A stretch of DNA of 64,000 nt, taken from the NCBI GenBank assembly GCA_023159155.1, contig JAJNNX010000006.1:434001-498000 (forward strand), in the 5' to 3' direction. Each line of letters begins with the position of its first letter. Position 1 is the first letter of the stretch. The translations under genes and the position numbers were made by a program. Source of the DNA: Ustulina deusta. Its lineage: Eukaryota > Ascomycota > Sordariomycetes > Xylariales > Xylariaceae. The notes beneath the pieces were generated by a model, which ran no database searches, had not been told where the DNA came from, and saw only the letters and a list, made by a program, of their open reading frames with translations. Below are positions 11,401-25,300 of the stretch, piece after piece.

Positions 11401-14400
11401 CGCTTAAGGCCCTTCGATGAAGGGGTTGGGCAAGGAGTTCGGGTTGACGGACATCTTGTCCTGGGCAAAATGCGATGAATAAGTCTTAGCGTCGCAGGCG
11501 TCTGGGTGACAAGAGACAAGCGCCAACAAGTACATGGCACTGCTGACTACGGTATCATTAAAACGATTGTACTATAGCCCTGTGTAACCGTTCGTCTCTA
11601 TTGCTGGTTCTAGACTCGAGTGAGGGGGAGGGGGTTAATAATCATAAAGAGTCTATCCTGCAGGTAGTTTACCATCGTAGCAACCACGTCCTAACGCTCT
11701 AGGTCTTATGTTAGTAATAACTCGGTCGTTTAGCCAGTTCCAAATTATCATCTGGTCTACCTAGAAGGGCCATCACTCGGTACACTACCTGTCTAAGTAT
11801 GGAGGTGACCCCATTTCACAACTCGCTGCGAACATCTGCCAGGTCACGCTGTCCAAAATACACACATTGTACTGACCATACTGCCGTGATAGAAGCAAGG
11901 TGGTTACTTTCTACTAACAAGTTATATACTGTTTGCAACTATCTCCGCTAATTATTTTCTTTCTTTGGATAGTTCGGTTAAAGCGGTTCTTCTTTCTTTC
12001 TTTTTCCATTGTTATATTCTGATAAAATTCGCCACTTTTCTTTTTCTCCGCCTCCTTCAGTAACAGCGCCTGCGACAGCGTCTTGTTCGAAACTGAAGTT
12101 TGTTAGCCACGTAATCAATCTTAGTAGGAGGTGCCAGGAAGGGTTAATACAGCATCGATGCTAGCAGTGGTAACAAAAAATGGGTCCATCTCTAGATGCA
12201 TCTGTAGGTAGATACCCTTACCCGGTATATAGACATTCAATATACACTACTATGTAAGTAACTATCTCTGTACCTACGTAAGATGGAGGAGTAGATGGGA
12301 CTTCAAGTCGGCATCGTTTGGCCCCCAATCCAGTTGGCCCAATGGTGTATTAGTGTCGTCGCCTATGAACGATGAGCTTACGGGCCGGCGCTACCAAGTA
12401 CCATGGTGCATCATCTAAGTGCGGGTTGGCCTGCTGAAAATCTCGCTACGACCCGTCCAATGTTAGTGCTCCTGCTATGGCAACGCCCCCCTCGATACAG
12501 TTAACATCGCTTTGCTTAGTCTCGCCTCGGTTTCCACATCGCCCCCGCTCGTCTAGACTTCAAGGCTCCTCCTCAGGAAGTTCTGATGGCCGGAGTGTGC
12601 CTTGCGCCACGGTGGGCGTCGGGCCGGCTGTCACCAAGTAGATGATCCCAATCTCGAAAAGGTATGATTTGAAAATGGGTCTGCATTTTTGCCCCTCAAG
12701 CACCGCCATGGTAGACTTCATGGCCTGGTCCTAGTATCCTGGCTGTTTATCCGCGTGCGTCTACATCTGTTCTGCAAATGCTGCAATTCATCATGGCAGT
12801 GATGGTGCTGACTAGATTAGTTTCTTGTCTGCCGCCGGCACGTTTATACGGGTCGCGTTTGTACACTATGCAATCGCCTGCAATGCAATGAATCCCTGTA
12901 GTTTCATCGCAAATACTGGCACATCCTAGTCTTAATAGCGACATGATTTCTCTATGATAGGCGAGAGCCGCTCTTGGTAGCCAAATGAGGCATTTGCTGT
13001 CAAACGGTATGTGTCCCCCAACGTACGTAGGCATTGTGCTTCGTAAGCTAGGCGATGTCCGAGGGTGGGAGACAGTGAGGAATGCTGCTGTTCTAAATAT
13101 TCATGCACAGATTGGAAAGAAAACAATTTCTACATAGCCTTCGCCCGTTTTTTCTTCCTCGAGATGCATTACAAGATTGATGGAGATGGCGAAACAGATC
13201 GGGTAGCTAAAGTGGTTGGAACCGATAATATGTAATGAGTCACTGTATGCCTGCAATATTGCCGATTGCTCAGGAGGCGATGAGAAAATGGGATACCTTC
13301 TTCAACCGCAGACTCTGCTGCCTGGCTCAATTCTAGGTCGATATTTCCAGGTTTCACTACGGCGATGGTATTTCCCGCCTAGTTTTCCCTGCCCAGTAGT
13401 AGGTCATTTTGAATAGGTATTTACAGGCTCACGACGGAGCCTGTGATATCGAAGATCGTATAACAGTAACAGAGAAGATAATAGCCGAGGACTGGCTGGA
13501 AGAACTCGGGTTTAACAACAAGCACCATGTGAGAAATCCGCTCATGATATTTGCGGCCCAACCGACCGGGACAGCATATCGTCATTCGCATCAAAGGTTC
13601 AGCGGACATTGACAGTCAGTCCATCTGTTTATCCTACATCAGCAACGAGCAGAGCAATCCACGTTGCACTTCTGATTTTTCGGGGGCGACACGGGCTACA
13701 CGGTATGCAAGTGCCCAAATGATAAGGGTTTGTTTGCCCGATACCCTCGCGAACTTGGCTATGCCTAAGATTTAGCGAGCCGAAGAGAAATAATGTGCTA
13801 ACGCACTGGCCTGGCGGATTTGGTCCTTCCACGAAGGATAAAAATGGGGTCTTCGGGAGCGGCTCGCTGCATGCATATGCTATCAGTCATGTGACCTCCG
13901 GCCTGTGGGAGGTGTTTGTGCTTTGGGCCAGTTCATTGGTACAAATTCCGGCCTTCTGATAGACTCGTCCAATCGGCCCCTTGGAGTCTTGGAAATTGGA
14001 TCCGTTCGAGAGTGGTGTGTTCGTTAGAGTACCCCACAAGGCGATAATTGGTGTAGTGGATGGATTCCTTGGCGCGCCAGTCACTTCAGAGACAGACACG
14101 GTCCAGCGTGTCCGCCGTATTCCTGCGAAGGAATGGAACGCTGATATGAGCGGCGATGTGAACGGCCTGCTTGGTCATGGTGTCATGGTCTATTAGAACT
14201 AGCGGAAGGACTGGGCCAAGTCCGACATTGCATATCTACTATATTAATGTTCAGCACCTCTGCACTACAGCAATACCAACAGGGCCCAGATAGCACTCCG
14301 CCCATAGTCTGTCGTCACTAGTAGATTGCGGCATGGTCGTTCTGCAAGGCGAGTAGCGTACGCCCCAATGCATGTCAATCAGTAGTGTAGGGGCGACTTC

Positions 14401-17400
14401 TGACGTGACTGTGGATATGTTTGTGTCCTAAATGCAGGAATGGTTTTTACTGTGAGCATGGGTGCTGGCACGCTCGCAGCCAATATCCAATAAGTTGGTT
14501 TCTGACTCGGTGTCCGCTGCCTAACGTTGGGGGAGAAAAAAAGGGGAGTACATTCACTCCTGGATGGACCCCAAGGCTGGACAAACTGCATTGGGGATCC
14601 GTCGATTTCATGGTCCTGATTTCCTTGACCTGACTGCACTCTGCTTCTTTCGAGAATCAACTATATACGACATCCAGTTACTATGAGAGAGGCAGACCGT
14701 TGCAAGCCGCGATACAACGGCGCAATTCTATTCTTGTTGTCGTTTCAGCCTGTCAAAACAAAGCATGTGTCATTACCGCGGCCAATCTGGGCAGCGCGAA
14801 TAGGCGCGACTAGGTAGGGTCTCTCCAGTGCGCTAGATCTGTTTGATGATGGAGACATGAGACGACTATTGCAACCGGGCCAAACCTTAACGCCACATCA
14901 ACATAGTTACACAAGCTAGGAATAGCCATCTCGCGGAGAGGACGGGTCTTAATCAAGGGGTGGGCTATGATCGGAGATAAAGCGTTGCCGACTCGATTGT
15001 ACTAAATAGCGCGAATAGGATTCGAACCCAGACAAGACCGTAGGTCCGTCGAATCGTCCGATCCCAAGGAAGAGAAGACTAAGAGGGGCAAGGACGAGAG
15101 AAACAAAGGGAGAGAGGCCGGGATATTGGCTCAGATGGGCTAAGATTCGAGCTAACTATTGAGGTGTTGATAGGCTCTTAGTTTGCCACGCAGTATGCAT
15201 TTGTTTCGCCCCACAATCCACCAATATGCTTCCCCCAGCCCTTGTTGTAATTCTTGTCATGAACAACAAGCAGCGACAGTGTGAGGAAATAAATGTGAGC
15301 TACTGTGTATGAAAACGCCTTGTCAAAATATCGTTGGTCAAGTATAGGGATACACAAAGAGTCATGTTACGCGCGGAGGGTCTAATCATCTCTGTAGGTT
15401 AGTCCTTGGCGATATACATATCCTTCCTGTGTCTATCCTTTCTCTGTTTGAGAGAGGAGGATCATAACACGCCTAACAACGGCGCTGTAGCCTTGAGTTT
15501 GCGTTCAGCCTGGTCTTAAACGGGGCAAGAAATTTTGAGACTGTTAAACACAGGCTGATTGATTATATACACTTTACAGCTTTACAGGGTGCTTACCGGC
15601 TAGGCATCTTGAAAATAACTGCTGTGAGATTCGTGATGCCCTGGTTATCAGTCTCAATACCCAGCATCCCTGCGAGGAACGATCTTGAGAGATACTAGCG
15701 AATTTTCCGACAGTGTTCCTAGGTACTTGGTGTATATAAGTCCTCCAAGTACCAAAATTTCTGGTACTAAGTCTCAGTTACAGTAACACAGCGTGCCGAA
15801 AACCGAGCTGCTTTTAGATTAGTTTACAATAAGACAATGGACTTTTCTCGGTGATCCAATAGAGCATGATATCATGATCCCAAATCCGCTTGCTCCACGG
15901 CTATCATTCCGCGTAATGTCTGAACTTGATAAATCTAGAGGACAACAGGCTCGGTCTATTCATACTGCTCACTATATTATGCACTACTTGGAGAGTTTCT
16001 CTCTCTCTCGATCATCTCTGGGTATGTACCCTTTAGACACCGAGGACAAGATAGCCAGACGTCGATCCGTAGCTGTACATTTAGTGTTCGTCCTTGGAGT
16101 CCAAGGTGATGTGACTAAATGTCTTCAGGACCTCGGAAGGGGGGCCTGTTGGGAGATTTTCTCTCTCGGTGGTTTTACACTTAGGCGCCCTTGCGCTCGT
16201 TGGCTCATTGTACGGCCTGCAGAAGACCTATGTCTCGCAGTAATAGTCAGTAATAGTGATTGTAATACAGTAGATGTGTGTTCCCTGTACGAACGCTAGT
16301 AACCCGCGCCTAGCGCTGTCCATGACTCAGTTCTGTGCGAGGTTGGCAGTTGAAGTTGCTAATTCCGCTCGAAATTCTTGCAGGGGAGACCTGGCTGTAC
16401 GGAAGGGTAGAGTTAATCACAGCGCCTCTACAATGGGGAGCAGATGTGCTGTATCTTACCAATGTTCCCTAAGTCATTTGAGTGAAGAGTAGGATAGACA
16501 CATCGTGTTGGCGCTGCCTTTTGCGAAGGAGAAATAGTTTGATTGGCTCATGTCACCAGATGGTTGTTATGTACCTATTCTCACGTACCTACAGTTTGAG
16601 GTCACACACCAGGGATCGAGGCAGATCAAAAACCGTTTGTGTCCTATTCTTGATAAAATATGGCTCCGAATCTAATAGAACACATTATAGCGCGGGTAAT
16701 TTATCGTTTCTCAGGATGCAGAGGCTGTACTTGTTTACCTCGGCCGCACTTTCTTCGTAAGAACTGCTTCTCTCGCCATGACTAACAGCGAATCTACAAG
16801 GCGTTGTCCGTAATGTAGGCAACCAACTCATTGGCCTGGTAACTTCCTCGGGCATATATAGGAATGAAACTATCGTGACAGTAGTTGCGCTACGTAAAAC
16901 ACTATCACATGCCTAACTAGATAGCCTTCACGAAGTAATTCTATACGATCATGTTCTACGTTACTTTGTTGCATGTAACCCTACTGCCAAATACTACATC
17001 GGCAGAAAGCTAGGATGCAATTCGTAACTGATGCTTCGATCTTGCTTCATGCCTCTATATCACAAGCAGGTGAATGAGTCGGTAAATGGGTCCATGTCTT
17101 CTAGATTTCATATATCTATTATATCTGCGAATCTGGGTGCGACTATCTCAATACGAACGAACGAACGAACTATTCAATCCCTATGGTTTAATGGCGGTGA
17201 ATACCACTGTCGACTTGCACACCCATCCATATGTTTCACTCTCTACCATCTTAGTTTATAAGTTCTCAATAATCTGTATACGTTATGTGCACTCTGGCAT
17301 ACTACGTTTCATTCTCAGTTCATTTGGTAGTATGAGTTGCAAATATTCCTCCCAACGATGTTAGGGGGCTGTCGAATAACAGTTGTGCTGGTCTAGTTCT

Positions 17401-18543
17401 CCGGGGTACCTTCAAGTCAAATAGGTAGAGTCGAATCGAGCCTTGGGTTACAGTGCATGTTGGTTGTGCCCTTCTGCAATGGTTCAGATGGTGCCTGGTT
17501 CGTGTTGTACCAATCGGGCTGCCGTATCCACTACTGAACTCGGGCTAAGCGCGGTTGCATTGAACAAGGGGATACAAACTTTTGATTTGTGTTTGGGACT
17601 GGTGCTCTACTGTCTAGATTAGGCCTTGCTGCACTTCAAATGGGCGAAGAGTGGAGAGACCTTAGTTGCATTTCTCACTGGCCACCTCGCTTATGGGCAG
17701 ACAACGACCTGAAAAGGGATGTCCATCGCCTCACTCCTTGGGACGAATGCATTCACACCTGCAGAAACCTAAGCAACGAACTTGACTTATTCATTGAATG
17801 GGGGGCTATATCCCACGGTTGAGCACACAATGCACCACCCTTTTTCCTTTCCTCCCCTTCATTTCTTCTCTTGTTCTTCCCTCTCCCTTGACTAGCATAT
17901 AGGGTAGGATGCGGGAAGGTAGATGGAATGATGCATAGTGGACCAGAAAACCACATGTGGTGGATAGGATCTACGGTGGGAAAGGAACGGATATGTACGG
18001 GCACGGGAAGGGCCAACGGGATGCATACGTCCATGCGTGAAACCGAGATCTTGGACGGCAACAGCCGGCAACAAGAATGGGGGCCACGCGTGAGAGTCAG
18101 CGAGTCAGCCAGCAATCGACTCGGCAGCAGCGGCATAATGCAGCGGTGCGGGTGGGTTAGGAGTCTTGCTGTACATTAGTTACCATGACGTGTGCGTACC
18201 CGACTTGGTCTCGATACTCTCGATTGGTCAGTCTCATTATCGAGGTTGGAGACAACGCCTGACGTTTGTGTCAACATGAAATATATCCCTTTTTTTTGCT
18301 TTCCGTGTCCGTCCATCCAGTGGCCGGTCGTTCGGCAACGGGGTTGTTTGTGGAAAGCCCCGCTTGGCATCGGGTTTGTGGTTTGCTGTCTCAGGGGCGC
18401 CAAATGGTCAGCTCAGAAGAGGTGCATACCTAGTATTACACTACACATGTCAGACATGGATCCTGAACGATGATTGATTGGCCTTGGCATGCATCCCGGA
18501 CTGTTTGTGACAAGTCACGAGGGACAACCCAAACACGAACAAT

Positions 18544-18582
18544 GGGATGGATGGATGGATGGATGGATGGGTGGGTGGGCGA
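18544..18582. repeat. (GGAT)n microsatellite
   Basis: About seven tandem GGAT units followed by GGTG units run across this stretch. It is the first element of a purine/G-rich simple-sequence cluster that continues with imperfect GATGA repeats at about 18655-18715. Confidence 0.9.
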
Positions 18583-19246
18583 ATGGGTGAATGGACGGAC
18601 AGTCGGTGGTTGGAGGAGCGGCAGAGGTTGGACGACGATTGGGTGATGTGATGCGATGACGATGACAGCGATGACAACGGTGATGATGACGATGATGGGA
18701 ATGGGAATGGGGATGAATGATGTTGCGACGGCTTGTATAGGTACACGAAGCACGCAGCCCGAGTCAGCACAGCCGTGCGGGCTGAGACGCTGGGAAGGGG
18801 ATTTCGAGATAGCGTCGCGGATATGCAAGGTCATGCTGCATCTGGGTCACACAGAGCGCGCAGTTACTTTCCCGGCATTATGGGTAGGGATAAGCGACGG
18901 GATGATGGTGTGATGGAGAGGGGTCCAAAGTGTGTGATGCGAAGCTGCCTGCCTTGTTACCGTGTTCGTACACTAGTGGTAACACACCTACCGCGGACAC
19001 TACCGCGGGCACTACCGCGGGCATGTCGCTCTTGATGCGCTTGACACGATGCTGCTGGTGTGTTGCGACTTGGCCTGGAGAATGGAACACACCGTGGCAG
19101 ATTCACGCAAACCTGCCACACATAGATGTACACCAAGACGGGAGAAGGGGTGTGATGGGGGGAATTGTTGGCAGTACAGATGGAAGGAGTTGGCTGGGTT
19201 CCTTGTGCAGGATGATGAATTCTGACATGGGTGAAAGATGGAGGAG

Positions 19247-19301
19247 AATGAGGAGAACGAAGAGGCGGAGGAGGAGGATGAGGAGGAGGAGGAGGAGGAG
19301 A
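19247..19301. repeat. (GAG)n/(GGA)n purine tract
   Basis: A nearly pure purine run of GAG/GGA triplets lies on the plus strand. The repeats make open frames of Arg/Glu or Ser/Pro runs, which I do not regard as coding. Confidence 0.9.
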
Positions 19302-22300
19302 TCGTATGACCGACACTCAAGACCTGCCCAGGTAGCTGCCAAGGCTTAGATACCAGCATGTATAGTGCAGTGTAGTGTGGTGTATGTGGCATGTGGCTTG
19401 GTATATCAAAAGCAGGACGTCTGACTTGGGTATTACTTATTACGTGTGTGATATTTATGCAGCATTTCAGGTAGAGAAGGTGAGGTATTTCCGCTGCTGC
19501 CATATGTGTCTATTTTGGTACAGGATGACACATGTGATGGCTTACCGAGGGGAGAAAAAGGTGTAAGCAAGCGAGAAGCGCCATGGCTTTCTGAGGCCCT
19601 TCTCGATGGACCACCCTGATCATGGGTAGTACCTAGTGCACAACCGGGCCGCGATGATGCTTGTCATGTGCACCCAAACGCGGGCCACCTTGGAGACATC
19701 GGTAACTTGAGCTGTGAAGGATGCCTAACTAGGTAACTGCAGAGCAGGTGGTGTAAATAAATTACCTAGAATGCCGCACACAGCACACAGACACCTTCGA
19801 CAAGCTGGCTACGACATGGCTAGGTATCTCGGTTGCAGGCAAGTAAGTAGGTACTTAGAGGGATGTAGGTGTACAGCAGGCCGTGTGGGTACCTAGTGGC
19901 TCATGCTGCCACAAAGGACGTGCCTCGCTGGTCTAACCATATCCAGGCCAACGAGCATTTCGTGGGACCCAATCATGAGGGCCAATCGGGGTTCTACGTT
20001 ACCAGCCAAGCGGGATAGGCTGGCTCGCTTAGTGCAGACCTGCGCAGGTCTCTGTTGCTTTTTGGTCGTTGTCAAAGGCTCAACGCAGGAAAGGGCTCAC
20101 GGGCTCGAGGGCGGACGCATCATTTACCTACCTACCTGGGCAGGACCTACATGCTGTGACTTGCGCTACTGTTCTGCATACAGTACTAGGGAGTCTAGTC
20201 CGAGATCATGCCCGCGAGGAGCACCTTTTTGGGGTCGATTGAACCTCTCTGTGTCGCACCTTGTCAGCTGCAAATGCCTCATCAAGGAATCGTGCAGGAC
20301 ACGGAACGGCATGCGTGGGCGCTTCGATGTTGAATGAGTATGGGTGCATTGGGGGTGGCATGCCTTGGGCCGTCTGGGGAAGCAGTCTCGCGACAGCTAC
20401 ACGACATGCTATCGCCGACAAACGACCAGTATACCATCCTATATAGTACCTAGGTAGGCAAATTGGTTGTGACACCGTTGCAACCCTGGCGTCAAAACCT
20501 GTTTGATGATGCTCACCTATAATAGACAGCCCGTTTTCGACAAACATCGAATACAGGTCCCCTGCGATATGTCGATGGTAATAATAATACCTAATAGACA
20601 GGCATTGCATCGTGTTGGGTATCGTCATTTCAGCATCTGCATGCGAGAGGCAAGCATCTGAGATTCTTCGAGTTTCGTATCATCAACCAATGAAGCTCTG
20701 CCCTTACCCACCCGCACTCTGCGAAGAGCTCGGGAATTTTGCGGCATCATTCGGTGCTAGAGCGGAGGCATACAGAGCGCACTGACGCTGACTGGCCGTC
20801 TGTCTGTTTGTCCCGTGTGGATGGATCCCTAAAGATCCCCTGTTCCAGCGTGCTGCAGACCAATAATTGTTGCACCTCTAGTTCATGCACTGACGTTCTT
20901 TTTGGTTCTTTTCTCCGTTCTATCGTTCTATTTCTTCCGCCCGGTGTATGTCTTTATATAAAACAATCCGCCCCTAGGTGCTCTCTGCCCACACTGTACT
21001 GGGCAAGATGACGAGGGAAGCTCCGCAATGTTCCGAAACTCGGTGTGTGAATGAACTAGGGATTCGGAACCGTCGAGCCCACGCGGCCCCGGTTTGCGGT
21101 TCGAGTATCTAGTGTACGGCACCTGCACTTGAGTGGCTCGAACGGCAATATTATTGCGTATGCGTATTGATACATCGTCGGGCTAGTATTATTCACCTTG
21201 TGTTGCCCTGCGGCGCGGACACTGGATGCAATATGTGGATATGCAATAGAAAGGCTCTGCGCAGCACTGCTCGTTTGTACAATTCCGTTCTCTAGCCAGC
21301 ATTGCCATGTCACTGCCAGTGCAAGTACACTATGGCACGCGCGTATGTTTCTCGTCCGTGATCCCGCCCGATATTGTAGTGTAGGGCCGCGGCCTGTAAA
21401 TATTAGCCCGGGTATAGGGTATAGTGGTGGCTACAAGTACCCCGTGTTCGACGTCGCATTGTACCTATCCGGTGCACCAAGCCAGAAGCAAAGAACCGAG
21501 ACTGCCGCCATATCCCAATAAGGCGATCTATCGACATGCAGTCGCTTTTGTGTGGAGTTTCTCTGAGGTGTCTTGGCTCTCGGTATACTACACTACACCA
21601 GCAGATGCGACGCAGGTATACATGCGGTGTGGATCCAAGAAGAGACACACATAAACCGTTAGCAGCGGACGTCATGTAGGACAGGAGCATTTTCCGCCAC
21701 GGTGGAGGCTTCAAATTTGGACGACTTCCCAGTCTCCCATCCGCCTCGTTCCGGTGTGCAATCATCATGATACACGATGCAAAACATGCCCACTGTCTAT
21801 TTCCGAGCCCGAGAAAGATATCTGCCACCGCGAACTACGAGGTACCAAGGTAATGTGGGTGCTGCTAGCTTTGGTAGTGTACATTAGAACACGATGGATG
21901 CTCAAGCTCAGCCGAGAACTTTGCCCTCTAATGCCAATACTTATATTGGGCCTACCATTACCTAAGGTGTGTCGGGTATACGAGGAGTTTTATATCCTTG
22001 CGCTACGCTGGCAGCCCGCCCATCTACCTACACGTAAAACTTACCTCCTAGGCATCTAACCTGGACAAACGGGAAAGGATTTATTCGTCACAAACCGAAG
22101 ACGATACGCAGTGTCTCTGAGGTTTCAGTCCGATGCCTGGCAGCTAACAAGACGAACCAACCCACAATGGCTGCGTTGCGTTCTTTGCAGCCTAGCACGA
22201 ACGTCATGGAACGGACCTTGCCCCATCTTCCTGCAGACTTGTGACAATACCTCGCTAACCGAGCGAATACTCCCTAGCTTCCTATAGTTGACTACACTAC

Positions 22301-25300
22301 CTTGCTGCATCCTCATCAATGCTATTGACGCCTTAGTTCCGGGCTCGATCGTCTCGGGGTCCAGATGGACAGTAAGCGGATGCTCATAAGAAGCAACACG
22401 TTTTAACTCGTACATATGCGATAAGAATTGGCTTGAAGGGGCAAGTTGCCCTTTTTGTTCTACACTATATGTCCTACTAGCTCGCCGTTTTCCCGCCCGC
22501 TCTATCTTTTACATAGTAGACATTAACATCTAGGTGCCTAAATCTCGCTTCTCGGCTCGTCGACCCGAAAAGCGTATGGGATATCACGGGCAAGTATCAT
22601 GCACTCGTGGTCAGTCAACATGAAGGGAGCCCATGCGAGGTTCTTTGGTCACATTTAGCCAGTGCGCCAGCAGACAGTCACAGCGTTCGGGATGCGCGCT
22701 TCTGCAGCCTTGATCAGAGTTTCGGGCCACCCCGTGCGAGCCACCTGGTTGGGATCTATCCGCCCGCCATTCCTTGCTTGCCGCAGTCCCTGCCGCTTCT
22801 AAGGAAACCCACTAGTGCAGAACGGCCCTTGGAGCGGTCGGCGCCCACTCCTTCTGAACGCATTGGGAAAATTGCGCAGGAGTGGGCAGGGTTCAAGGGA
22901 CCCAGGCGACCATCCAGGCCAACCAACAAGCTCACCGCACCTGCAACAAATGGGAACCCACTAACAACACGACTGTCAAGCAGTCAGTCAAAGCGGCGGT
23001 GTGTGCCCACGGGTATACGCGTTGAAGAGGGAACTACGAGACAATGAATATCGAGCGCACCCATGAATATTGCAGTTCTCTCGGCGAGCAGCCAACGCCA
23101 GCCCACGACTATAAACCCGTAGACATATCCGAACCGCGGGAGGCCGTGATCCTGGTCTCAAAGGGGGCGAGGGAGGCGTGAGGGCGAGGAAAAAGCAAGC
23201 TGGGAGCCAGAGTCCCGGGACGGTCCACCTCTCATGTCATTGTTAACGACAAGTCCCGTAACACCCGAAAAAAGGGCAGCGCCAAAAAGGGCACAGCCGT
23301 TGCGTTTTGTGTTGTGGTGCATCGGCGACTAGCCTCAGGTAGGTAGGTCGTGGGATCCTTCCCCAGTTCTGTCCAGGGGCTGGAGAGGAGCACACGTTGA
23401 TCCCGATTAATTAACACGTATTTTCAGGGTTTAAGTGGGTTACCGCGTGATGTATTGATGTATTGATGTGCCTGCCGGACCGGCATTACATCTCGACCGC
23501 CCAGGAGGGCTAGGTATTCTTACTACACTGCATTCTCCTACTGTAATCAGTCACTTGACCGACTCATGAAATAGGTACCTGGTATATTTGGCTCGGTGCC
23601 TCATATCCACCCCCATAACGTCCGAAACTTGGTGTCCTTCAGCCAGGTCAAGGATCCATCAAGATTGAGGCCACTTGTCTTGTTGGCCACTTTGTTCGCC
23701 GTCTTGCCCCGTCAAGACTTCCCTACACTACACTAGCATCGGTAGTATAACGGGGCACGGAAACAATAAGCAGACACTCGGTACTTGGTCGTTGCAACGG
23801 CCGTCCGCCTGATCAACCAGATCAAACAAACGCACGATGTCATGGCGATGGACTGCCTAGTGTACCATCCCTAGGCCATCGTCTCCACGGGAATCTCATC
23901 CAGTGCCGACTAGAGCTCTCTCGTCGGCCAAGTTGGTTTATCTGCTGTCATAGCAATTCTCGTCTCAACTCTGCCTCAGCATCCCTTACGGAATTCCACT
24001 GGGTTAGACAACAGCACCTAGGCGATGGCTATCAATTTAACTATCCATCAGCTGACTCTCACACATACTCAACTATCTACACCTAATCGCCCCGGATTGC
24101 GGATGGCACATCGCAGGTGAAAGAATAAGCTCAAGGCGGGCTGGCATCCTCGACGACCCATAGGCTATGGAACGGCGTCTGACGAGGTGCCTATTTACTG
24201 GATTCGGGTTGGCAGGATACTGTACGTAAGGCGTTAGTGCTGGTCGAAGACTGAAGCTAGGTTAGCCACTCCCACCTATAATACACATTCTCCAAATCCT
24301 CCTATTGACTAGTATATGTATAACGCATACAGCAACTAATTTAAAGCCGATAGGCTCCCCCTTTGCAACTGAGCCTTTTCCTCCTTTCATGGGATGTGCA
24401 GGCGACCTCAGACGAGCAAACGCCGTCTGCGCCCGAGCCATGTGGTACGACAGATGTAGAGGGGAATTGTCCACTTAGCCCATCGAACTGTTAATATACC
24501 GATAGAACGCGGGCGCGAGACTCTGCAAAGTCGCCTCAATTGATGCACAGCACAAGTCCGCCACAGACCAGAAAGCTCTGGTGCGGGTCAGCTTATTATT
24601 AGCCTTTTGGAAGCCTGGGTTCTGTGAAGTACCGGTACACTAACACGAATGCTTGCGTGCCGTACCAAGCTAAACGAGCAAGCAGACACCTCCTCAGAAC
24701 TTCGTACACAGCATTGAGCAACATGGCACCTAAAGGAGAAGTCGACATACGTCGACATCTGCGAAGGACGGTGTGGGTGTGGCACACCTAGCTAGCTACC
24801 TCTCGAATTACTATAGACATGCCTGGGATATTATTATACTGTACATGCTATAGAGCAAGCGCACCGTAGGTCTGTGAAAGGTCCGCTAGGGAGAGAGACA
24901 ACCTACCTACTACCCTACCCATAGTGTAGCGTGCTGTAGCGTAGGTAGTTGAAGAATTCGGGGAAAACCGAAATTAGCAATATTGTCCCCCACAATATAC
25001 CTGGACACGCCTTCAGGGGTTATCTTCTGTTATCTTACTTATACTAACCACAAAACAACGAAATGCATGATGCTGGCTTGCAAAGGTCAGATAAACGTGG
25101 TACATGCACAGTATCTCCCATCCAACTGCCTCGGTTGGACTAGACTCGACAGTACCTGCGCTTGGTAGGTTGCGTAGGTAGTCTGTGTACGGTAGGTACA
25201 GACTGCGAATAGAATGGGGCTAACAGGGCCAGAATCATCCCAAGCCTCAGTTCTGCGGCCAATCCTGCGACCCGTACCAGCCAGGCGGTTTGTCCGCGAT

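Noticed and set aside
14995..15080. tRNA-like T-arm motif (GGATTCGAACCC, minus strand GGGTTCGAATCC)
   Set aside because: The T-stem has a mismatch, and no 5' acceptor complement or canonical anticodon stem-loop could be found within 100 bases. At most a tRNA fossil.
22607..23047. 146-codon plus-strand open frame in the desert
   Set aside because: It starts only with GTG, has no domain and no splice support, and the locally GC-rich sequence makes long random frames more likely.
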